From Anolis sagrei (taxonomy: Eukaryota; Chordata; Lepidosauria; Squamata; Anolidae), in NCBI RefSeq assembly GCF_037176765.1, contig NC_090025.1:141356758-141420757 (forward strand): a stretch of 64,000 bases of DNA. The letters are read 5' to 3'. A program made the translations under genes and the position numbers. Numbering within the stretch: position 1 is the stretch's first letter; every line of letters begins with the position of its first letter. This document shows positions 56,801-64,000 of the stretch, piece by piece. The notes beneath the pieces are model-generated. The model was given only the letters and a program-made list of their open reading frames with translations. It had not been told where the DNA came from and ran no database searches.

Positions 56801-59800
56801 CCCAGGGACAAAGGGAAGCAGATGATTTATTCTAATCTTCAGTAAGATTTTTTTTATTGGGGATAGTATTTATATTACCAACCACAAGTCTGTTTCACCC
56901 TCAATAAGACCTGTAAGGGCTTGTAGTATAATGGGAGCAGCTTGACTTCAAATGTCAGGAAAGCTCCATTTGACCATAGGAGAAGAAATAGGTGGAGACG
57001 ACAGACGTAGCAACATAATAAAGCAGCAAATGACAGAAGTAGTCTCCATGATGGAAGGTAGACTATGTGTTTCTTGCCAAAAAAGGCTGGATGTTCTTTG
57101 GGAGCACTTTGGGTGGAAGCAGATCCCAGGACCGTAGGCACCAAACAGGCAGGGGCAGATGTCAAGAACGTTAGAACTTGCTCAAGCATCTCAACCAGAG
57201 ATTTCTAAACATTTCATTTCACTTTTTAGACTTGCAACATTTTGCAAAATGGTAATTTGGTTTTGCTTGCAAACCGGAGGCTAAACCAACTTCTTAGATG
57301 AGATATGGACACATATATACATTGTGATAACAAAATATATGGGGACACACCATATCTCATGAAAACGTTTGATTTATATTTTTTAAAATATGAGATTTTA
57401 AAGATAATAACACACATTTCTAATATTTTTGTCATTTTGGAGTCACAATACTAATATTAATAACATTACTACTACTGAGTGGCACCTTTGCTGCATACAA
57501 ATGCATACCAGTTGATGTTGTGTATTTCACATAGACTCACGTGACACACCTACAAATTGGAACTCACATACTAAGGTGTTGCAACATACACTTTGTAAAG
57601 CTCTGATCTAAACAAAGATAAAAGTAATTTGTCTTTTCAGGAGAGAAGTAAAAATGTTCCATGAGGCTGTTTGCAGGGACAAAACACAGATTTTAGGAAT
57701 GTAGGGTTGTAGGAGCACAGAAACGGTTGCCCTTTTTTCCATTAAGAGACTCAGGCAGGTAACTCTGGAAGAGAAAGTAAGGCACCATGAGATAAAAGTT
57801 TCCAGCCTATTTCACCAGATACCTTAAGGCAGCGTTTCTCAACCTGGAGGTTGGGACCCCGGGAGGGCTGGGGGGTTGCGAGGTGGTTTCAAAGGGGTCG
57901 CCAAAGGCCATCAGAAAACATATATTTTTGATGGTCTTAGGAACCCCTTTGGCAGAGAAGGCTGAGGATCTCTCCACCTGTACTTCTCTTCCTTTTTGGA
58001 AACAGATGCTGAATCCTCCCACCAAAAGCCCTCCTCTGCTGTGATTGGCTGGCCTCTCATCCAAGGGGAGGGCTGATTCTGAGACTCCAAGCAGGGAGGG
58101 AGCACAGGCATGCCCAATTCTACCATTGGTAGGGCTCAGAATGCTCTTTGATTGTAGGTGAACTATAAATCCCAGCAACTATAACTCCCAAATGTCAAGG
58201 TCTATTTTCCCCAATCTCCACCAGTGTTCATATTTGGGCATATTGAATATTTGTGCAGGTTTCGTCCAGACCTGTCATTGTTTGCGTCCACACTGCTCTC
58301 TGAATGTAGGTGAGCTACAACTCCAAAACTCAATGCCCACCAATCCTTCCAGTATTTTCTGTTGGTCTATGTGCCAAAGTTGGTTCAATTCCATCGTTGG
58401 TGTTGTTCTGAATGCTCTTTGATTGTAGTAACTATACATCCCAGGAACTACAAATCCCAAATAACAAAATCAATCCTCCTGACCTCACCAGTATTCAAAT
58501 TTGGGTGAATTGGGTATTTGTGCCAAATTTGGTCCAGTGAGTGAAAATACAACCTGCATATTAGATATTTACATTACGATTCATGACAGTAGTAAAATTA
58601 CAATTATGAAGTAGCAATGAAAATAATTTTATGGTTGGGGGTCACCACAACATGAGGAATTGTATTAAGGAGTTGTGGCATTAGAAAGATTGAGAACCAC
58701 TGCCCTAAAGGAAATCTGGAGGATACAGCAGATGGATCTTGGGATTGGTGGTGAAACAACATCTCACCATCCTGTTCTTTCTTATGATTTGAATCTCAGC
58801 AGTTGGACTGCTTAGAAAAGATGTGGGAATCATGCATCTCTCAAGATGCAAATCTAAAAACACCTCACTATTTGCAGAGCTGACAAGGATTCCTGGAACT
58901 TGCAGTCCAACAATATCTTGTGAGCTGCATTATTCCCTCCCTATCTTAAAATGAAGAAAAGCAGTCCTTCAGGAATAAGCTGTTACTATATCCGATCAAA
59001 AGTTAAACTTTAACAATAAATTGGCAGATGCTCTGTGCTTGCTACACCCATTCAAGAAAGAACATCTGGATCCACCGCTGCAGCTGAGAAAGTGGGGGCT
59101 GCCATCATGCTCTCCCGGCTGCTGAGGGAGCACCAGGTGAAGCAGGGCAAGAGGAAAGAGCTGCAAGAATGGTGGCGACGGGAGACCATTGCTGAAGCCA
59201 CTTGCGTAACAGAAGCTTTGGTTGACCACTTGAATGTAGGGATTGCACAGGCTTATGTAAACCAAAGGAAGCTTGACCATGAAGTGAAGACACTGCAGAT
59301 CCAGGCGGCTCAGTTTGCTAAGCAGACAGGCCAGTGGATCAGCATGGTGGAAAAGTTCAACCAGGTTTTGAAGGGAATTGGTGATGTGGAAAACTGGGCT
59401 CGTAGCATAGAGATGGATATGCAGACCATTGCCACCACACTGGAGTAAGTTTACAAGGGGCAGCTGCAGCCTTCCACGTCTTAAATGGACACTTGCCTGT
59501 CAGTCCTTGGCACCTGCAGAGCTTGGATTCCTTCTCCCATTCTCTTTTGATAGCCAATGGCAGTAAAGGGGCAAGCTGTTTATCTGCAAGCAATTGCTAC
59601 ATATCTGTGGCTGCATTTTAGAGTAGGGAAAGAGATCCCTCCTCTCCTGCCTCAGCTGCTGTTGGGAATGTGGTTGTTTTTCTTCTGCGCAAGTGAGGCA
59701 ATGTCTTGTTTCAGGAGAAACAAAAACAAGAGCTGGATGGAGTGAGGCGAAAACAGTATTCACATTGTTTGCATTGATCTTTGCTGTAAAGCTGGAAACA

Positions 59801-61801
59801 ATTGAATAAAAACAGACAGTTTGAACACACACACACACAAAGAAAGAAAATCTGAAAGCTGATGCTCTGCATGTCTTCCTATCTGCCTCTGCCAAATGCG
59901 GCTCAGTTCGGTGCCTTATTACCTTTGTTCATTGTTGGTTCAGTTCTTCAATTGTAAAAGATGGAGTGGGAGTACTTCTTGGTGCTGTAGGAAGGTTCTC
60001 CTGTGCTAGGGAACAATGCCAAATGGAAAAAGGTGAGCATTTCTTTTGAACTTTAAAAAAAACCCTTTCCAGATGCCAAGCACAGATCTCCCTGAAGCTA
60101 CCTGCCTGGTATTGCCTTTTCAAATCCCTTTTCCAGGATCCGCTCTGCCTGCAAGTTGTATGCACAAGTGTTAAAAACAAAAAAGTATAGCTGTTTTGAT
60201 TCCACATTGCACAACAATGGTCCAGGTATTCAAAATTTCAGTTTGAATTTTGGATCCAGATAAGATTGGCTTGGGTGTGGCTTGATTTAGATTGAATTGG
60301 ATATAGACCCAGGTTGCTGAATCAAACTTTGAACTTTGCCAGAGGTCCTGTGCACAATCCTACCATCGACGCCAACTCTATTGAATGTCATTTCCCCTGT
60401 TCTTTGTTGTTTCCTTCCTGGCTAGCAATCTATACCGCTGTTACTTCTGTCTCCAAATCAGAGTCCAGAGTTAGGATCAAAGAGATAGGGCTTGTGTAGG
60501 ACATTCAGTACAATAATTATTCTGTGTTACTGATTGCAGATATATCTCTTCCCAAGTTTGTTTCAGCTGATTCCATAAACAATATCAAGTGTTCATTTGA
60601 AAGATGATTTTTTATTTCTGCTTTTACCCACTAGAGGGTGCCTTGTGTATAGTGTATATTATATTGACAAAATTGATCGTTTCAAGCGCAGTTCTACTAT
60701 TCATCTAGTGAAGCAGATTTCTATAACTGTTTAAATATCATGGTTGCATTGTTATTAAAAAACAGTTTCCATATTGCTGTAATGTTTTTTTTCTAAAACT
60801 TTGTTGAATGAAGCATGATCATTTTGTATATCATTTGTTTAAGAGCAAAGTTACAATGGTGATGAACATACTATATTGTCTATAATATAGCCCATACTAC
60901 AATGGCAGGGAAGGCTAAAGACTTTGTAAAACTACAACTCCCATGACTCCATAAAATTACAACATCCATTATTCCATAGCATTGAGCCATGGCAGTTAAA
61001 GTGGTGTCAGACTACATTAATTGTACAGTGTAGATGCACCCTTAATCTCATTGAATTCTCTGTGGACATATGTAGAATTGTATTGTATGTCACAATCAAA
61101 TAGATATTTCAAACATTATAATAAATGAAGAATTTGTAATACTTCGTGCTTTTGTTATGCTTTTAAATGGCATTGGGAAAAAGTGAATAGAATGTGAAGA
61201 AAAATCGGATACTGCAGTATCATCTTGCAAACAGTTCAATATGTATAAAAATTCAATTTTACAGTGGCATTCATTGTGTAGTACATAGTCCGAACACTGA
61301 GAATAATTGGAAAATGCATACCTAATGGTATCAAATCAGAGGAACTTCTGAAGCAATTCTGATTACTTCTTTTTGATTACATTTTTTGATTTTTGTTTTG
61401 TTCAGCTATATTTTAGATTTCATATGAAACATTGATTAGGATAGTTTTGGGCAGAGTGGTATTAAGATGTGGCACCTTATGAACTCTTCCAAACATGCTG
61501 GATTTTTTCTCTAGAATATGCATTTATAAAATAAGGTCCATTTGATGCATCATGTTGCTATAGCTGGGATGTAATGGGTTTTTTAGTTGCAGGTTTTCAC
61601 CACTGGGCTCATTTTATTTTAATTTTTTGCTGACAGATTTGAGTGAGCTGACTACGATAATACGAGAGCTGAATTATACAATCTGTGTTCAGTCATCAAA
61701 GCTACTTCGCCTTCTGAAACAAAAGGATAGGCTTTCGCATAAAGTACAGAAGAACTGTGATATTGTAACAGCCTGTTTGCAAGCGGTTTCCCAAAAACGA
61801 C
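50530..61801 (+). CDS. TBC1D30: TBC1D30, 5' portion: TBC-domain Rab GTPase-activating protein, exons 1 and 2
   Basis: Exon 1 (50530-50869) and exon 2 (61637-61801) join in phase 1 to give 168 residues. Exon 2 encodes [19 protein letters not shown] and [20 protein letters not shown], almost identical to the human exon. Exon 1 keeps the [14 protein letters not shown] and VDSSTEAS motifs and the LQEL...RHQ end of human TBC1D30, with a diverged, acidic N-terminus. The catalytic TBC domain lies in later exons outside the window. Family knowledge: TBC1D30 is a GAP, reported for Rab8-type GTPases and affecting cilia. The start at 50530 is chosen because conservation begins soon after; the context (C at -3, G at +4) is only fair. 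GNS is its divergent neighbour. Confidence 0.88.
51026..51485 (+). mobile_element. L2-type LINE 3' end in TBC1D30 intron 1
   Basis: Encodes [20 protein letters not shown] and [13 protein letters not shown], then a stop at 51238-51240. The 3' tail ends CCTAAGTTCCCCTAGGG, where a MITE has inserted. 5'-truncated. Confidence 0.75.
51486..51620. mobile_element. Palindromic hAT-type MITE, 135 bp
   Basis: Starts CAGTGGTTCTCAACCTGG; ends CCAGGTTGAGAACCACAG. Exact target duplication CCCTAGGG at 51478-51485 and 51621-51628, made within the LINE tail. Confidence 0.88.
52028..52660 (-). mobile_element. CR1 LINE, 3' 0.6 kb
   Basis: Minus strand reads [40 protein letters not shown] and [20 protein letters not shown]. 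5'-truncated. Among the best preserved of the CR1 copies here. Confidence 0.92.
52670..52918 (-). mobile_element. tRNA-derived SINE, family B
   Basis: Leftward copy directly after the CR1: AATGTCAGGAGCGACTTTAG at the left, B-box reverse AGATTTGAACC, incomplete head at the right. Confidence 0.75.
53150..53390 (-). mobile_element. Pogo-like MITE, diverged
   Basis: Shares GCTTTCTGATGATTCAGTGA, GAAATTACCTTCAGACTGTG and the end AAGATACTCAACCTG with 63386-63704 in reverse. Confidence 0.6.
54384..54467. mobile_element. Half of a palindromic MITE
   Basis: AGGCTGTTAGGAATTGTGGG to GTTTGCCCATGCCTG: right half of the 36176 family. Confidence 0.75.
55640..56139. repeat. Dispersed repeat of unknown family, copy 1
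   Basis: Shares with 62790-63180: CCCAAAAAACATC, AAATCATGCTCTCAAGAG, TATCAATCCAGTTACA, GCATCTTCC/TTACA and GCAAATAACTAG. Same orientation in both. May be part of an LTR-type fossil (its right end is TGTCACA), but this is not shown. Confidence 0.55.
57830..58702. mobile_element. hAT-type nonautonomous element, 873 bp
   Basis: Left end CAGCGTTTCTCAACCTGG; right end reversed CAGTGGTTCTCAATCTTT. Flanks CCTTAAGG and CCCTAAAG match at 6 of 8. Internal text such as TGAATGCTCTTTGATTGTAG repeats several times. Confidence 0.75.
59054..59068. repeat. Left target-site duplication of the BLOC1S1 retrocopy
   Basis: AAGAAAGAACATCTG, repeated with one mismatch at 59840-59854 after the A-rich tail. Preceded by TTC, compatible with a LINE endonuclease nick. 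Confidence 0.75.
59069..59839 (+). pseudogene. BLOC1S1: Retrocopy of BLOC1S1 (GCN5L1), with a slightly truncated but long open frame
   Basis: An intronless copy of the four-exon gene for subunit 1 of the BLOC-1 and BORC complexes (lysosome-related organelle biogenesis). ATG at 59107 opens [20 protein letters not shown] and continues through [20 protein letters not shown] and [12 protein letters not shown] to TIATTLE. There TAA (59446-59448) replaces the expected Tyr codon; beyond it VYKGQLQPS and an ancestral-looking TAA at 59482-59484 follow. So 113 of about 125 residues remain open. AATAAA lies at about 59803, then an AC/A-rich tail. Flanks 59054-59068 and 59840-59854 match at 14 of 15 bases, typical LINE-mediated duplications. 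Two substitutions (EWWRR for EKRRR) look non-ancestral. Expression is unknown. Confidence 0.88.
60910..61045. mobile_element. Half of a palindromic MITE
   Basis: ACTACAACTCCCATGACTCC and GTACAGTGTAGATGCACCC match the right half of 48308-48525. Confidence 0.6.
61637..61801 (+). CDS. TBC1D30: TBC1D30 exon 2
   Basis: 165 bp. Acceptor TTTTGCTGACAG, donor GTAAGT. The first two bases complete an Asp codon and the last base starts the second Arg of QKRR. Predicted coiled-coil-like helix rich in Leu and Lys, as in human. Confidence 0.93.
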
Positions 61802-62224
61802 GTAAGTACTGTTTATTTTTGTTAATTCAGGAGTGCTGAAATCTTGTCTCTAAATGGACTTTTGCTGTTGTTGTATTTTCAAAGTGCATTTTGGTACATG
61901 TATCTGGTTTCTATAAACATGCGTTTTGGCAAAAGATGCAGGAAAGAGTCATTCTGAGTTGAAATTTTGTGCTATATTCAACACAAGTATCATAAATACA
62001 TTTCTCTTTGTAAGGTTTGTACCATATTGTCTATAAAAAACATCTGTTTACAGATAGTAACATGCAATTTTAGTTTTTTTAATGGGAATAATTGTAGTTT
62101 TGGAAAATGGCATTCATAGCCTTTTGGAAAAGCATGACCTTTTAGAGATCAAAATCTTTTGGGAAACCAGAAATCTCCATAGCCTTTTGGTGAATCTTCT
62201 CCTTGGTGGTAAATATCCACTACT
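61802..62224. other. TBC1D30 intron 2, start
   Basis: Unique AT-rich sequence with no exon or repeat that I recognise. The intron continues beyond the window end. Confidence 0.6.
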
Positions 62225-62498
62225 ATTCATATAAGCTCCTGCAAAGGATCATTACCTTGTTGTGGTGCTGGATATTGAGTATCTCAGTGACACCATGAGT
62301 TGAAGGGACACCCAAGATGGGAAGGTCATGGCAGAGAGGTTGGACTAAATATGATCTCCGGGGAAGGTAATGGCAACCCACCCTAGTATTCTCATCATGA
62401 AAACTAAATGGATTAGTACAACCAGAAATATGGCTGGTCTATGAGGTCACAAAGAGTTGGAAGCGACTAAACGAATAAATGACAACAAATTCATTCAA
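62225..62498 (+). mobile_element. BovB LINE 3' end
   Basis: GGGGAAGGTAATGGCAACCC, GTATTCTCATCATGAAAAC and GGTCACAAAGAGTTGGAAG followed by a CGACTAAACGAATAAATGAC tail are the usual BovB 3' end. Confidence 0.75.
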
Positions 62499-62616
62499 GT
62501 CAAATTCGGTTTCTCAGCTGTCAGACTGATATCTCCAATTATCTCTTTGAACTGTTAGGAATAAATATATACCAATGCACCAAATATATAGCATATTTTC
62601 AGAAGTGTTATTTCAG

Positions 62617-62790
62617 GGCCTTTCCATACAGCCCTGTATCCCAGAATATCAAGATAGAAAATTCTACATTACCTGATTTGAACTTGAATATATGGCAGTG
62701 TGGACTTAGATCAAAGCAGTTCAAAGCAGATATTGTGGGATTTTTTACCTTGATATTCTGCATTATATGGCTGTGTGGAAGGGCCCTCAG
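62617..62790. mobile_element. MITE, GGGCCCTTCCACACAGC family
   Basis: GGCCTTTCCATACAGCC at the left and GGCTGTGTGGAAGGGCCC at the right; internal CAGTTCAAAGCAGATATTG as in 44436-44590. Confidence 0.7.
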
Positions 62791-63180
62791 TTGCCCAAAA
62801 AACATCCTTAAAATATATTTGGTTTAAATCATGCTCTCAAGAGACAAAAATACAGTAGACTTCATTAAAAGTAACATATCACAACCTTCACGTATTTAGC
62901 ATACAGGTACATAGCTTGTCAATCCAGTTACAGATAGAGTTGAAGTAGTTTCTCTGTGCAGATAACACAGGGCATCTTACACTCTTAACAGTCCAAAGTC
63001 TAATAGCATCTCTGAGAGTCTAATGGAGTCTACAATCTGAGAGTCTTAACGGCGTCATATGGTCTATAGTCCCTTCCAGAACATAGAGTTAAGGAAAACT
63101 GCATACCAACACACATATATACAATATAGCAAGCAAACTGAATTACATATATAACAAATAACTAGGATAGGAGGCTTGTA
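62791..63180. repeat. Dispersed repeat of unknown family, copy 2
   Basis: Partner of 55640-56139; starts directly at the MITE end. Confidence 0.55.
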
Positions 63181-63385
63181 GAAGATTGCTATTTCCAACA
63201 TGAAGATTTCAAAACTGCTGCACTGAATGTAATGGGACTTATTTCAAAGTAAACACACACAGGATCAGATTATATGTTTTTTTTGTTTCATTTCTTTTGA
63301 TTTCCCCCCTAAAAGTTGTAATTCTTAAGCTACAAAAAAAAAAAACTATTTAGATTGAAACAGTGTTTAAGGCTCTAGTTCTATA

Positions 63386-63704
63386 CAGGTTGAGTATTGC
63401 TTATTCTAAATGCTTGAGACAAGAAGTGTTTTTAATTTCAGATTTTTAATTTTGAAGGGAGGTTTTGGAATATTTAGGTGGGTTAGGACCCAAGTCTAAA
63501 TACAAAATTCATCTATATTTCATATATGTACACCATTTACATATAGTATGAAGGTAATTTTATACATAATATTTTAATTAGTTTTGTTCATGAATCAAAG
63601 TTTGTGCATACCAGAAAGCAAAGGTGTCTCATCTATCTGTGTGAACAATTTCGGATAGTGAAGTATATTGGATATTGGAGTTCTGAATAAGATATGCTTA
63701 ACCT
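63386..63704 (+). mobile_element. Pogo-like MITE, 319 bp
   Basis: Ends CAGGTTGAGTATTGCTTATT and, reversed, AGGTTAAGCATATCTTATTC, flanked by TA (63384-63385, 63705-63706). Confidence 0.7.
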
Positions 63705-63713
63705 TAACATAGG

Positions 63714-64000
63714 GGCTGCGGTGGGGCTGCAGGTTAAACCACTGAGTTGCAGAACTTGCAGACCAAAAGGTTGGCGGTTCGAATCCATGGAGTGGGGTGA
63801 GTTCCCACTGTTAGCCCCAGCTTCTGCCAACCTAGCACTTCAAAACATGTAAATGTGAATAGATCAATAGGTACTGCTCTGGCAGGAAGGTAACGGCGCT
63901 CTGACCACATGATTTTGGAGGTGTCTATGGACAATGTTGGCTCTTTGGCTTAGAAATGGAGATTAGCACCACCCCCCAGAGTTGGAAACTTTTACCTTTA
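63714..64000 (+). mobile_element. tRNA-derived SINE, family A, cut by the window end
   Basis: A-box region GGTGGGGCTGCAGGTTAAAC, B box GGTTCGAATCC at about 63775, tail TTTACCTTTA at the window edge. Looks young. Confidence 0.8.

Larger units (their letters stand above)
50870..61636 (+). other. TBC1D30 intron 1 and its contents
   Basis: 10.8 kb. It contains, in order: an L2-type LINE end, a palindromic MITE, a CR1, a SINE, a pogo-like MITE, a half MITE, an unassigned repeat, an 873 bp hAT-type element and the BLOC1S1 retrocopy. Stretches 53400-54380, 54470-55630, 56140-57820 and 59860-60900 show nothing I can name. Confidence 0.75.

Noticed and set aside
63770-63790. tRNA-like A and B boxes as a tRNA gene
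   Set aside because: They belong to tRNA-derived SINE heads; no cloverleaf with anticodon arm can be drawn, and the body is SINE.

Overview
This 64 kb window is vertebrate nuclear DNA, most likely from an iguanian lizard close to Anolis. The evidence is three conserved amniote genes with large introns, plus a squamate-type repeat load: two tRNA-derived SINE families, CR1, L2-type and BovB LINEs, many palindromic hAT-type MITEs, pogo-like MITEs, a mariner and Penelope-like elements. No bacterial, phage or CRISPR signal is present.

Layout. (1) 1-~15.4 kb, plus strand: the 3' part of RASSF3, with four coding exons ending at 11309 and a probable long 3'UTR interrupted by a complete mariner (12536-13826). 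(2) ~17.0-44.15 kb, minus strand: the whole GNS gene (lysosomal N-acetylglucosamine-6-sulfatase). All 14 coding exons were placed base by base and give an uninterrupted 547-residue protein with the sulfatase active-site motifs, followed by a probable 4 kb 3'UTR. (3) 44.1-50.4 kb: intergenic DNA containing the GNS CpG-rich promoter, a BovB LINE split by two LTR-like insertions, and SINEs. (4) 50.4 kb to the end, plus strand: TBC1D30 exon 1 in a CpG island and exon 2 at 61.6 kb. Intron 1 contains a retrocopy of BLOC1S1. The rest of TBC1D30 lies beyond the window.

The order RASSF3 > < GNS TBC1D30 > matches the human 12q14.3 arrangement as I remember it. GNS and TBC1D30 are head to head, 6.4 kb apart; RASSF3 and GNS are tail to tail. 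The three genes do not form one pathway: RASSF3 is a Ras-association/SARAH adaptor, GNS degrades heparan and keratan sulfate in lysosomes, and TBC1D30 is a Rab GTPase-activating protein.

The most interesting items are two well-preserved minimal hammerhead ribozyme motifs in a fold-back Penelope-like element (3500-4086), a second fold-back pair with hammerhead-like relics inside GNS intron 1, the BLOC1S1 retrocopy with clean target-site duplications, an open frame running from TBC1D30 exon 1 into a LINE, and an M-box/CLEAR-like site in the GNS promoter. All family names rest on recall and pattern recognition, not on a database search.
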